From: an uncultured Bacteroidales bacterium
GTDB taxonomy: Bacteria; Bacteroidota; Bacteroidia; Bacteroidales; Bacteroidaceae
NCBI GenBank assembly: GCA_902779845.1
Contig: CACZCZ010000001.1
Coordinates: forward strand, 1-64,000
Reading direction: 5' to 3'
Length of the DNA: 64,000 nucleotides
In this document: piece by piece, positions 33,896 through 42,110 of the stretch
How the letters are laid out: each line of letters starts with the position of its first letter
Numbering within the stretch: the first letter of the stretch is position 1
The notes under the pieces: model-generated
Told to the model about the DNA's origin: nothing
Databases searched by the model: none
What the model saw: the letters and a program-made list of their open reading frames with translations, nothing else
Made by a program: the position numbers and the translations under genes

Positions 33896-34471
33896 ATGAA
33901 GATAGCTGTTTATTGCGCTTCGAGCACTAAGATTCACCCCGATTTCTTCGAGGCCGCCAGCCAGCTCGGACGTGAGTTGGCACGCCGCGACCTTGAGCTC
34001 GTCAACGGTGCAGGACGTATGGGTCTCATGGCTGCCACGAGCGATGCCTGCTTAGCTGAAGGAGGGCGCGTGACAGGGGTTATTCCATCGTTCATGGTCG
34101 AGCAAGGCTGGCACCACACCAACCTCACTCACCTCATCGAGACCAGCGACATGCACCAACGCAAAAAGACCATCGCCAACATCAGCGATGGCTGTATCGC
34201 GTTGCCGGGCGGCTGCGGCACACTGGAAGAACTTCTGGAGGTGATTACCTGGAAACAACTTGGTCTCTACCTGAAGCCCATCGTCATCCTTAACATCCGG
34301 GGCTACTACGACCCGCTGCTGGAGCAACTGCAACGCGGCATTGACGAACACTTCATGGGTGCCCGTCATGCTGAGATTTGGCGCGTAGCCACGACTCCGG
34401 AGGAAGCTGTTGACCTTGTCCTGTCTACCCCCCTTTGGGATGCCAGCGTCCGCAAGTTTGCCGCGATATGA
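33896..34471 (+). CDS. LOG-family nucleotide 5'-monophosphate phosphoribohydrolase
   Basis: A 191-residue Rossmann-fold protein of the LOG/TIGR00730 family. It has MKIAVYCASS at the start, NGAGRMGLMAATSDA and the hallmark PGGCGTLEELLEVITWKQLG (PGGxGTxxE). Such enzymes remove the base from cytokinin-type or purine nucleotides; in most bacteria the real substrate is unclear. Its TGA overlaps the ATG of the next gene (ATGA). Confidence 0.88.
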   Translation: MKIAVYCASSTKIHPDFFEAASQLGRELARRDLELVNGAGRMGLMAATSDACLAEGGRVTGVIPSFMVEQGWHHTNLTHLIETSDMHQRKKTIANISDGCIALPGGCGTLEELLEVITWKQLGLYLKPIVILNIRGYYDPLLEQLQRGIDEHFMGARHAEIWRVATTPEEAVDLVLSTPLWDASVRKFAAI

Positions 34472-35184
34472 CCCTTCCCCTACTCTACCGTCATACGGCA
34501 GGGGATGACTCACTGATGTCACAGAACGACCTGCTTTTCCGTCCTTCGACGCAGGAGGAGGTCGAGGCGGCAGATGTGTGGGGCATGAAAGGGACCCCCA
34601 TAACCCCTTCCGCAGCGCATAGCGACACCGTCATCGTGACGCTGCTGATCGCCCTGCTGTGCGGCATGACAGACTGGCGACATCCCCAGCGCGTGCTCAT
34701 CGCATTGCTGTTCTGTGTGCAAGTGGCATTGCTGGCCCTCATCACCGCACGGTACATCCATCTGGCATCGCCAATCGTCCCCAACTGGGAGCTGATGCTG
34801 GCCTATGCCCTTGTCATGTTCGCCTATCTGGCCTTGAAGCAAGGACTCTACCACTGGGTGAACAACATCTTTTTTACAAAAGACCAATGCAGCAAATGGC
34901 GCAGCTATTTTGCCTCGGTGCTGAGAGTGGAGACGATAGCCATTTCGCCCGTCGTTCTCATGTTCGTTTTTCTGCACATTGACATCCTTTTGGCCTTCGA
35001 AATCCTCGCCGGAGTGTTACTTTTTGTCAAAATTTGGCTTCTTTGGCGGTGCTTTTCAGTCTTTTTTAAGAAAAAACATGGTGTATTGCATCTTTTTGTG
35101 TACTTTTGCACCCTCGAAGGCGCACCCATCGTGGTTTTATGCACCTTTCTGATAGTAATAACAAGCACTCTGACACATTTATAG
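34468..35184 (+). CDS. DUF4271 membrane protein
   Basis: A 238-residue protein with about six hydrophobic segments after a short cytoplasmic N-terminus (VIVTLLIALLCGM, VLIALLFCVQVALLALITARY, LMLAYALVMFAYLALKQGLYHWVNNIFF, ISPVVLMFVFLHIDILLAFEILAGVLLFVKI, PIVVLCTFLIVITS). The YHWVNNIFF motif and the place right before hemD fit DUF4271, from memory a constant Bacteroidales neighbour. ATG 34468 overlaps the LOG stop. Function unknown. Confidence 0.82.
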   Translation: MTLPLLYRHTAGDDSLMSQNDLLFRPSTQEEVEAADVWGMKGTPITPSAAHSDTVIVTLLIALLCGMTDWRHPQRVLIALLFCVQVALLALITARYIHLASPIVPNWELMLAYALVMFAYLALKQGLYHWVNNIFFTKDQCSKWRSYFASVLRVETIAISPVVLMFVFLHIDILLAFEILAGVLLFVKIWLLWRCFSVFFKKKHGVLHLFVYFCTLEGAPIVVLCTFLIVITSTLTHL

Positions 35185-35193
35185 CAGGTAACG

Positions 35194-35943
35194 ATGATCA
35201 AGAAGATACTGGTTTCCCAGCCCAAACCCTCTTCAGAGAAATCACCCTATTTTGATATTGCCGAACGCTACGGCGTAGAGATGGTTTTCCACCCTTTCAT
35301 CAAGGTGGAGGGTCTTTCGGCACGTGAGTTCCGACAGCAGAAGATCTCCCTGTCCGAGCACACCGCAGTAGTCTTCACATCGCGCCACGCCATCGACCAC
35401 TTCTTCCAGCTGGCCAAGGAGCTGCGCTTCGCCATCCCCGATGACATGAAGTATTTCTGCATCACCGAGCAGGTGGCTCTGTACATCCAGAAGTATGTCC
35501 AGTACCGCAAGCGTAAGATTTTCTTCGGCAGCACAGGAAAGATTGCCGACCTGCTGCCCCAGATGGTCAAGCACAAGAACGAGCGCTATTTCATCCCGCA
35601 GAGCGATGTCCACACCGACGAGATCAAGAACCTGATGGAGAGCAAGAAGCTGCGCCACACAGAAGGTGTCATGTACCGCACGGTGCCCAACGACCTGGAG
35701 AGCGACCAGCCCCTGGACTTCGACATGGTGGTGTTCTTCAGCCCCAGCGGTGTTCAGAGCCTGCTGAAGAACTTCCCCAACTTCCAGCAGGGCAAGATCG
35801 CCATCGCCACCTTCGGCCCCACCACTGCCAAGGCTGTCAAGGACGCCGGTCTGCGCCTGGATTTAGAAGCTCCCACGCCCCAGTACCCGAGCATCACCTC
35901 GGCCCTGAATGCCTACATCGCGGAAGCCAACAAGAAAAAATAA
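35194..35943 (+). CDS. hemD: Uroporphyrinogen-III synthase (HemD)
   Basis: A 249-residue two-lobed HemD-fold protein, the enzyme that closes and inverts the tetrapyrrole ring. Motifs: ILVSQPKP start, VVFTSRHAIDHFF, FGSTGKIADL, VVFFSPSGVQSLL and TFGPTTAKAVKDAGL near the C-terminus. HemD is poorly conserved, and no other heme genes are here, so specificity rests on the fold and on the usual Bacteroidales neighbours DUF4271 and rnpA. Confidence 0.85.
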   Translation: MIKKILVSQPKPSSEKSPYFDIAERYGVEMVFHPFIKVEGLSAREFRQQKISLSEHTAVVFTSRHAIDHFFQLAKELRFAIPDDMKYFCITEQVALYIQKYVQYRKRKIFFGSTGKIADLLPQMVKHKNERYFIPQSDVHTDEIKNLMESKKLRHTEGVMYRTVPNDLESDQPLDFDMVVFFSPSGVQSLLKNFPNFQQGKIAIATFGPTTAKAVKDAGLRLDLEAPTPQYPSITSALNAYIAEANKKK

Positions 35944-35952
35944 TATCACAAG

Positions 35953-36339
35953 GTGGACGCAGTTCACACCTTTCCCAAAACCGAACGCTTGTGCAGCCGC
36001 AAGGCTATAGAGGCGCTCTTCGCGGGCGGAAACCGATCCTTCTCGGCTTTTCCGCTCCGTGTGGTTTATAGAGCTGTGCCCGAAGGTGCCACGCAGATGA
36101 TGGTCTCCGTCTCCAAGCGCCATTTTAAGCACGCCGTAGATCGCAACCGCACGAAGCGGCAGATTCGCGAGGCGTGGCGCCAGAACCGCGACATCCTGCT
36201 GCAAGGCGGCGACCCAGGCCTGCACATCGCCTTCATCTGGCTGGCCGACGAACTGCAACCCTCAGACCTCATCCATCGTAAGATGAAGAACCTGCTGCAC
36301 CGTGTCAAGGAGGCGAGGGATGAGGGTTTAAGGGTTTAA
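35953..36339 (+). CDS. rnpA: Ribonuclease P protein component
   Basis: A 128-residue basic protein of the RNase P holoenzyme, which trims tRNA 5' ends. The family motif is in VDRNRTKRQIREAWR, preceded by FPLRVVYRAV and VSVSKRHFKHA. The start is GTG 35953 (MDAVHTFPKTERLCS); no in-frame ATG fits. The C-terminal GLRV is coded by the start of a GGGTTTAAGG microsatellite. yidD follows, its usual partner. Confidence 0.92.
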   Translation: MDAVHTFPKTERLCSRKAIEALFAGGNRSFSAFPLRVVYRAVPEGATQMMVSVSKRHFKHAVDRNRTKRQIREAWRQNRDILLQGGDPGLHIAFIWLADELQPSDLIHRKMKNLLHRVKEARDEGLRV

Positions 36340-36373
36340 GGGGTTAAGGGGTTAAGAGGGTTAAGGGTTTAAG
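36326..36373. repeat. GGGTTTAAGG microsatellite between rnpA and yidD
   Basis: About five degenerate copies, beginning inside the rnpA 3' end and running up to the yidD start codon. Confidence 0.75.
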
Positions 36374-36374
36374 G

Positions 36375-36602
36375 ATGATTCGGCAAATACTGATACTCCC
36401 CATTCGCTTCTATCAGCGGTTCATTTCCCCGCTGACACCTCCCTCATGTCGCTACACCCCCACGTGCTCGCAGTATGCGGTGGAGGCGCTGCAGAAACAC
36501 GGTCCTATCAAGGGACTCTATCTGGCCATTCGCCGCATCCTGCGCTGTCACCCCTGGGGAGGTCATGGCTATGATCCCGTTCCCGACACCTTTCATTGGT
36601 AA
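36375..36602 (+). CDS. yidD: Membrane protein insertion efficiency factor YidD
   Basis: A 75-residue protein with the family core: [35 protein letters not shown] and the C-terminal [14 protein letters not shown]. YidD lies at the inner membrane and helps YidC insert proteins. Two cysteines in the CRYTPTC motif are conserved. It closes the run that starts with metG. Confidence 0.93.
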   Translation: MIRQILILPIRFYQRFISPLTPPSCRYTPTCSQYAVEALQKHGPIKGLYLAIRRILRCHPWGGHGYDPVPDTFHW

Positions 36603-36643
36603 GTTTTCCCATCGAAGCCGCCCGTGAGCCCTGTTTTGAACAA

Positions 36644-36670
36644 AAAAACAGTCTTCTACGCTGTTTTTTC
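36644..36670 (+). terminator. Terminator after yidD
   Basis: AAAAAACAG/CTGTTTTTT stem with a 9-base loop, ending in T6, 40 bases past yidD. Confidence 0.6.
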
Positions 36671-36709
36671 GTGATTTCACACGCTCATTTTACACTTTTC
36701 TCTTTTCTC

Positions 36710-36742
36710 TTTGCTTATTTCACTAGATTTGTTGTATCTTTG
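36710..36742 (+). promoter_or_regulatory. Promoter of holB-ricT-gldH
   Basis: TTTG at 36710-36713 and TATCTTTG at 36735-36742, spacing 21. The holB ATG is 20 bases on. Confidence 0.65.
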
Positions 36743-36762
36743 AGGCCGAAAAAGCGATTCTT

Positions 36763-37797
36763 ATGCTGATAGGTCAACAAGCTACCTGGCAACGTCTGCT
36801 CGCCGATCTCACGGCGAACCGCGTGCCGCATGCCCTGATGCTGACAGGACCTGCGGGAGCGGGTAAGCTGGCGCTGGCGGTGGAATTTGCCAAAGCTCTG
36901 CTCTGCCAGCAGCCGAACGCCGACGGCTCGCCCTGCGGCACATGTCCATCGTGCAAGATGGCCGCCAAGCTGGAGCATCCCGACCTGCACTTCACCTTCC
37001 CCATCGTGAAGGGCACACGCATCAAGACGGCCGAAGGGGCGCTGTCCGATGTGTATATCAAGGAATGGCGCGCCCGCGTGCTCGCAAGTCCATACTTCGA
37101 CCTCAACGACTGGCTGGACGACATGGGTGCTGCCAACCAGCAGGCCACCTACTACGTGGCAGAGAGCGACAACATCCAGCGCAAGCTGGCGCTGAAGAGC
37201 AATCAGGGCGGACGGAAAGTGATGGTGGTGTGGCTGCCTGAGAAGATGAACCAGGAGACAGCCAACAAGCTGCTGAAACTGTTCGAGGAGCCGCCTGCCG
37301 GCACACACTTCCTGATGGTCAGCGAGGAACCGGACATGGTGCTGGGCACCATCCTCAGCCGCACGCAGCGCATCCTCGTGCCGCCCCTCTCCCACGAGGA
37401 ATTCCTGCAGGCACACCCGCCCAAGGACGAGCGCCTGTTCCTGGACCTGTTCATTATGCTCATGCGCCTGAGCTACCAGCGCAAGGTGAAGGAGCTGCGC
37501 GAATGGAGCGAGCAGCTGGCCGGCATGGGCCGCGAGGCACAGAAGAGCTTCCTGCAGTTCTGCCAGCGGCAGGTGCGCGAGAACTTCGTCTATAACTTCC
37601 GCCTCCCGGAGCTCAACTCGCAGAACGCCGACGAAGCCGCCTTCAGCAAGAACTTCGCCCGCTTCATCAACGAGCGCAACGTGATTGCCATCACCGAGGA
37701 GCTGGCGACGGCCGAGCGCGACATCGCACAGAACGTGAATGCCCGCATGGTGTTCTTCGATTTGGCGCTGAAGATGATCGTGCTGCTCATTAAATAA
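36763..37797 (+). CDS. holB: DNA polymerase III delta' subunit-like clamp loader protein
   Basis: A 344-residue AAA+ protein. The start IGQQATWQRLLADLTANRVPHALMLTGPAGAGKLALAVEFAKALLC has a Walker A-like GPAGAGKL, and the zinc motif CGTCPSC follows (about 50-66). Later motifs are KVMVVWLPEKMNQETANKLLKLFEEPPAGTHFLMV and ILSRTQRILVPPL. Delta' is a fixed member of the clamp loader that places the beta clamp at primed sites. ricT follows after a spacer with a palindromic repeat; the pair is usual in Bacteroidales. Confidence 0.88.
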   Translation: MLIGQQATWQRLLADLTANRVPHALMLTGPAGAGKLALAVEFAKALLCQQPNADGSPCGTCPSCKMAAKLEHPDLHFTFPIVKGTRIKTAEGALSDVYIKEWRARVLASPYFDLNDWLDDMGAANQQATYYVAESDNIQRKLALKSNQGGRKVMVVWLPEKMNQETANKLLKLFEEPPAGTHFLMVSEEPDMVLGTILSRTQRILVPPLSHEEFLQAHPPKDERLFLDLFIMLMRLSYQRKVKELREWSEQLAGMGREAQKSFLQFCQRQVRENFVYNFRLPELNSQNADEAAFSKNFARFINERNVIAITEELATAERDIAQNVNARMVFFDLALKMIVLLIK

Positions 37798-37800
37798 CAG

Positions 37801-37841
37801 GCCCATCCCCCTGCCCATCCCCCTGCGAGGGAGGGGAGCAA
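37801..37841 (+). repeat. C-rich palindromic repeat between holB and ricT
   Basis: CCCATCCCCCTG occurs twice, followed by CGAGGGAGGGGAGC. A diverged member of the family seen at 15003 and 57812. Confidence 0.55.
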
Positions 37842-37878
37842 TTACCTGACAAGAAGAATAGAAAAAACATTTTTCAAT

Positions 37879-39051
37879 ATGGAAGATAATCAATATACAA
37901 AGGATACCACCCCCACCCCTTCCGCAGAGACGACGATGCACGGGTCTATATGGGGCAGCGGGCCACGCGGCCTCTCCTACCTCGGCTGCCCGAAGCAGAG
38001 TTGCCAGCTGAATGTCTATGACTATCTGGCTGACATCCCCGGCAACACCGAGACAACAGACCTGGTGGAGGTGCAGTTCAAGAACACCCGCAAAGGCTTC
38101 TACCACAACTCCAACAACCTACCGCTGGAGAAAGGCGACGTGGTGGCGGTGGAGGCATCGCCCGGACATGACATCGGCACGGTGACGCTCACGGGCAAGC
38201 TCGTGCTGCTGCAGATGAAGCGCACGCCACCCAAGAACCCCGAAGACATCAAGCGCATCTATCGCAAAGTGCGCCCGGTGGACATGGAGAAGTACGAGGA
38301 GGCCAAGGCGCGCGAGCACGAGACCATGATTCGCAGCCGCCAGATAGCCAAGGACCTGGGGCTGGAGATGAAGATTGGCGACGTGGAGTACCAGGGCGAT
38401 GGCAACAAAGCCATCTTCTACTACATCGCCGACGGGCGTGTCGATTTCCGCCAGCTCATCAAGGTGCTGGCAGAGGCCTTCCATGTGCGCATCGAGATGA
38501 AGCAGATTGGCGCACGCCAGGAAGCCGGTCGCATTGGCGGCTTCGGGCCGTGTGGCCGCGAGCTGTGCTGCACCACCTGGATGCGCAACTTCGTCAGCGT
38601 GGGCACGGGTGCCGCCCGCTATCAGGACCTGAGCCTCAACCCCCAAAAGCTGGCAGGACAGTGCGCCAAGCTGAAATGCTGCATGAACTATGAAGTGGAT
38701 CAGTATGTGGAGGCCTCACGTCGTCTGCCCAGCCGCGAAGTGCCCCTGGAGACCATTGACGGCACCTTCTACTACTTCAAGGCCGACATCCTCTCGAACA
38801 TGATCACCTTCAGCACCGACAAGCGCATCGCCGCCAACCTGACGACCATCACCGCAGAGCGTGCGAAGGAAATCATCGCCATGAACAAAGAGGGCAAGAA
38901 GCCCGATGCACTGGACAACACCGAGAAGGCCGCTCCCGCGAAGCCCATCGACCTGGCTGCGCAGGAAGACCTCACCCGCTTCGACAGCGCCCGCAAGAAA
39001 AAGAAGAAAAAGAAGAAGAGACCGCAGGAGAGTGGGGAAGGTGGAAGTTAA
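37879..39051 (+). CDS. ricT: RicT/PSP1-domain protein
   Basis: A 390-residue protein with a PSP1 domain: YDYLADIPGNTETTDLVEVQFKNTRKGFY, the cysteine-rich FGPCGRELCCTTWM and GQCAKLKCCMNYE, and KPVRPVDMEK-like linker. In Bacillus the RicT/RicA/RicF complex carries 4Fe-4S clusters and acts on RNase Y processing; Bacteroidetes have RicT alone. The last 25 residues are lysine-rich (KKKKKKKK). A microsatellite starts right at its end and continues into gldH. Confidence 0.88.
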   Translation: MEDNQYTKDTTPTPSAETTMHGSIWGSGPRGLSYLGCPKQSCQLNVYDYLADIPGNTETTDLVEVQFKNTRKGFYHNSNNLPLEKGDVVAVEASPGHDIGTVTLTGKLVLLQMKRTPPKNPEDIKRIYRKVRPVDMEKYEEAKAREHETMIRSRQIAKDLGLEMKIGDVEYQGDGNKAIFYYIADGRVDFRQLIKVLAEAFHVRIEMKQIGARQEAGRIGGFGPCGRELCCTTWMRNFVSVGTGAARYQDLSLNPQKLAGQCAKLKCCMNYEVDQYVEASRRLPSREVPLETIDGTFYYFKADILSNMITFSTDKRIAANLTTITAERAKEIIAMNKEGKKPDALDNTEKAAPAKPIDLAAQEDLTRFDSARKKKKKKKKRPQESGEGGS

Positions 39052-39061
39052 AAGTGAAAGA

Positions 39062-39523
39062 GTGAAAAGTGAAAAATTTTGGGGGGCTTTGCTCCTTTTG
39101 TGTTGCGCTTTTGTGCTTTGCTCCTGCAACCGCCCAGCCCTTTATGAATACCAGGCTGTCTCACATGACGGGTGGTTGTCCACGGACACGCTGCGCTATG
39201 AACTGAAGGAGGTGCCGCACGACGGGTGGTACTCCCTGACGTTGGGCGTGCGCTACGATGACACCTACGCCTACGACGACCTATGGCTGGTGGTAGAACG
39301 CCGACTGGGCGACCACTCGCGCCTGCGTGACACACTGCACATGACAGCGCTGCAGGACACCGTTGGCTGGCAGCCGCGGGGCTCAGTGCTGCACGAGCAC
39401 GAAGAGATGGCCGCAGCCACCCGCTTCACTACACAACAAATGCCTGTCCGCTTGCTGGTCTATCATATCATGCAGCACCAGCGCCTGACAGGCATTATGG
39501 ATGTAGGGTTGAAAGTGGAGTAA
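39062..39523 (+). CDS. gldH: Gliding motility lipoprotein GldH-like
   Basis: A 153-residue lipoprotein with a signal ending VLCSC (Cys22 likely lipidated), then YEYQAVSHDGWLSTDTLRYELKEVPHDGWYSLTLGVRYDDTYAYDDLWLVVE, which fits the GldH family of T9SS-linked lipoproteins and its usual place after ricT. No ATG fits; GTG 39062 is chosen and GTG 39041 is possible. The start region GTGAAAAGTGAAAAA is part of a GTGAAA microsatellite that also appears at 55540-55570. The stop is one base from that of the convergent FKBP-like gene. Confidence 0.75.
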   Translation: MKSEKFWGALLLLCCAFVLCSCNRPALYEYQAVSHDGWLSTDTLRYELKEVPHDGWYSLTLGVRYDDTYAYDDLWLVVERRLGDHSRLRDTLHMTALQDTVGWQPRGSVLHEHEEMAAATRFTTQQMPVRLLVYHIMQHQRLTGIMDVGLKVE

Positions 39524-39524
39524 A

Positions 39525-40163
39525 TCAGTACACCTTGATCATGATGATGCGGAAGCGAGCTGAGCTGAACGCCGGCAGCTCGCCGACTACCTGTTCGGCA
39601 TACAGCAGCGAACTGGGGATGTACACCATCCAGTCATCACCCTCCTTCATATACTGCAGCGCCGTCCCGAAGCCCTCGGTGAACTCCGACACGTCGTTGG
39701 TGGTTGATGCCGCCGTCTCCACGTCGTAAGTGCCATAGAACGTCTGGTCAAAGACCTTCTCGAAGACATTGCCGTTGGAGTCCACGGCCGGAATCTGCCA
39801 GCCGCGATAGGCCACCTCCACGATGTCTGTGACGAGGGGGCACTTCGTGCCTGTTCCGCGCTTGAGGATCTTCACGCAGATACTGTCTTCGAGCAAACCA
39901 CTTTGGAACGAGGGGCTCTTGCGCAGCGACTTGTACATGCGCCAGTCACAGTGCTGCTCCCATTCACCGCCGTACTGTGCACGTGCAGCGTTGATGGCCG
40001 TGCGGGCTGTGTCGGCTACCTGTCGGAACCAAGTGACATTACGAGCCTCCCAGTTCGTATAAGGATCGTATTCCTCGTTCTTGGAGCAGGAGGAGACCAT
40101 GAAAGATAAAATACAAAATATAAAATATAAAATAGGAGAGACATGGAAACGCTGACGATGCAT
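39525..40163 (-). CDS. FKBP-type peptidyl-prolyl isomerase-like lipoprotein
   Basis: About 212 residues with a lipoprotein signal (MHRQRFHVSPILYFIFCILSFMVSSC). The C-terminal half looks like an FKBP domain: SICVKILKRGTG, VEVAYRGW, VFDQTF, GFGTALQYMKEGDDWMVYIPSSLLYAEQ and a RFRIIMIKVY end. Predicted envelope prolyl isomerase. ATG 40163 gives the best signal; upstream ATGs at 40205 and 40211 are possible. The hydrophobic stretch is coded by an AT-rich TAAAATATAAAAT microsatellite. It follows glyS, a common order in Bacteroidales. Confidence 0.78.
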   Translation of the reverse strand: MHRQRFHVSPILYFIFCILSFMVSSCSKNEEYDPYTNWEARNVTWFRQVADTARTAINAARAQYGGEWEQHCDWRMYKSLRKSPSFQSGLLEDSICVKILKRGTGTKCPLVTDIVEVAYRGWQIPAVDSNGNVFEKVFDQTFYGTYDVETAASTTNDVSEFTEGFGTALQYMKEGDDWMVYIPSSLLYAEQVVGELPAFSSARFRIIMIKVY

Positions 40164-40258
40164 AGCAACGTCTTTCAATAAAACCTTTTTACTGATAGAT
40201 GTCATTTTCACTGATATTTTATATCTTATATTTCATATTTTACATTCTGCGCGGTCTC

Positions 40259-41803
40259 TTACAACAGCTTCTTCAGCAAACTCGTGATGCTCACCTTGTC
40301 CTCGATGATACCCTGGAGGTCAGCGATGGGCACGCGGCGCTGCTCCATCGTGTCGCGGTCGCGCAGGGTGACGCAGTGGTCGTTGAGCGTGTCGTGGTCG
40401 ATGGTGACGCAGTAGGGGCATCCGATGGCATCCATGCGGCGATAGCGCTTGCCGATGGTGTCCTTCTCGTCGTACTTGCAGTTGAAGTGGAAGCGGAGGT
40501 CGTTGACAATCTGCTGTGCAATCTCGGGCAGGCCGTCCTTCTTCACCAGCGGCAACACTGCGAGCTTCACGGGAGCCAGAGCGGCAGGCAGGCGCAGCAC
40601 GACGCGCGTCTCGCCATTCTCCAGCTGCTCCTCGCAGTAGCTGTGGCACATCACGCTGAGGAACATACGATCCACGCCGATGGATGTCTCAATGACGAAC
40701 GGCGTGTAGCTCTCGTTGGTCTCGGGGTCGAAGTACTCGATCTTCTTGCCGCTGTACTTGGCGTGCTGGCTGAGGTCGAAGTTGGTGCGGCTGTGGATGC
40801 CCTCCACCTCCTTGAAGCCGAAGGGCATGTGGAACTCGATGTCGGTGGCAGCGTTGGCATAGTGAGCCAGTTTGTCGTGGTCGTGGAAGCGGTAGTTCTC
40901 AGCGCCGAAGCCGAGTGCCTGGTGCCAGGCCATGCGCGTCTGCTTCCACTTGGAGAACCATTCGAGCTCGGTGCCGGGCTTCACGAAGAACTGCATCTCC
41001 ATCTGCTCGAACTCGCGCATGCGGAAGATGAACTGGCGGGCTACGATCTCGTTGCGGAAGGCCTTACCGATTTGTGCAATACCGAAGGGGAGCTTCATGC
41101 GGCCCGTCTTCTGCACGTTGAGGTAGTTGACGAAGATACCCTGTGCCGTCTCGGGGCGCAGGTAGATGGTGTTGGTGCCCTCGGCGGTGCTGCCCACCTC
41201 AGTCTTGAACATCAGGTTGAACTGGCGCACGTCCGTCCAGTTGCGCGTGCCGCTGATGGGGCATACGATTTCTTCGTCCAGGATGATCTGCTTCAGCTCA
41301 TCGAGGTCGTTGGCGTTCATGGCCTTCTGGTAGCGCTCATGCAGGGCATCGCGCTTGGCCGTGAGTTCCAGCACACGGCCGTTGGTGCTGCGGAACTGCG
41401 CCTCGTCGAAGGCATCGCCGAAGCGCTTGGCAGCCTTCGCCACCTCCTTGTCGATCTTCTCGTCGTACTTCGCCATCTGATCCTCGATGAGGACATCGGC
41501 GCGGTAGCGCTTCTTGGAGTCGCGGTTGTCGATGAGGGGGTCGTTGAAAGCATCTACGTGGCCGCTGGCCTTCCATGTCGTGGGGTGCATGAAGATGGCA
41601 GCGTCGATGCCGACGATGTTCTGGTGCAGGAGCACCATGGACTGCCACCAGTACTGCTTGATATTGTTCTTCAGCTCCACGCCGTTCTGACCATAGTCAT
41701 ACACGGCGCCGAGGCCATCATAGATATCGCTGGAAGGGAACACGAAACCGTACTCCTTGCAATGCGAAACAATCTTCTTGAAAACGTCTTCTTGTTGTGC
41801 CAT
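40259..41803 (-). CDS. glyS: Glycyl-tRNA synthetase (single-chain class II type)
   Basis: A 514-residue enzyme of the alpha2 type seen in eukaryotes, archaea and many bacteria, not the alpha2beta2 type of E. coli. Seen: VFPSSDIYDGLGAVYDYG at the start, LRPETAQGIFVNYLN (motif 2 region), FGIAQIGKAFRNEI, EFEQMEMQFFVKPGTE and a C-terminal anticodon-binding domain (PIADLQGIIEDKVSIT end). Promoter box at 41866-41873. A 543-codon open frame on the opposite strand is its shadow. Confidence 0.94.
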   Translation of the reverse strand: MAQQEDVFKKIVSHCKEYGFVFPSSDIYDGLGAVYDYGQNGVELKNNIKQYWWQSMVLLHQNIVGIDAAIFMHPTTWKASGHVDAFNDPLIDNRDSKKRYRADVLIEDQMAKYDEKIDKEVAKAAKRFGDAFDEAQFRSTNGRVLELTAKRDALHERYQKAMNANDLDELKQIILDEEIVCPISGTRNWTDVRQFNLMFKTEVGSTAEGTNTIYLRPETAQGIFVNYLNVQKTGRMKLPFGIAQIGKAFRNEIVARQFIFRMREFEQMEMQFFVKPGTELEWFSKWKQTRMAWHQALGFGAENYRFHDHDKLAHYANAATDIEFHMPFGFKEVEGIHSRTNFDLSQHAKYSGKKIEYFDPETNESYTPFVIETSIGVDRMFLSVMCHSYCEEQLENGETRVVLRLPAALAPVKLAVLPLVKKDGLPEIAQQIVNDLRFHFNCKYDEKDTIGKRYRRMDAIGCPYCVTIDHDTLNDHCVTLRDRDTMEQRRVPIADLQGIIEDKVSITSLLKKLL

Positions 41804-41865
41804 GCTTATCGCGGCTTTGCCGCAGTTTAAAGTTTATTGTTTAATGTTTACGCAAATTTCGGGCG

Positions 41866-41873
41866 CAAAGATA
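41866..41873 (-). promoter_or_regulatory. -7 box of glyS
   Basis: TATCTTTG on the minus strand, 62 bases upstream of the glyS ATG. Confidence 0.6.
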
Positions 41874-42034
41874 CGCAAAAAGCCGTAAACGGAAGCACGC
41901 AAGCGCGAAAAAATAGTCCACAGCGCCTCATTTCTTCACCCCTCTTCCTTACGCGCGGTCAAATTATTTGATATTTTTGCGGCCAAGAGAGGCGATTTTT
42001 TGGGGAAAGGAGCGCGCCGCATCATTTTTTTTCG

Positions 42035-42042
42035 TACATTTG
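42035..42042 (+). promoter_or_regulatory. -7 box of the topoisomerase subunit gene
   Basis: TACATTTG, 68 bases upstream of the ATG; a T-rich run stands in for the -33 box. Confidence 0.6.
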
Positions 42043-42110
42043 CAGGCAAATAGGCTCGAAATGAAACGTGAGAGCCGCCATTAGACCGGAATTTCATCTA
42101 ATAAATAGGA

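Noticed and set aside
34468..34520. Further palindromic-repeat copy at the DUF4271 start
   Set aside because: CCCTTCCCCTACTCT and GGCAGGGGATGACTC are only loosely like the family and the stem is weak.
40199..41830. 543-codon plus-strand frame opposite glyS
   Set aside because: Mirror of a GC-rich conserved gene; composition (V, L, H, A, E runs) is typical of antisense shadows.
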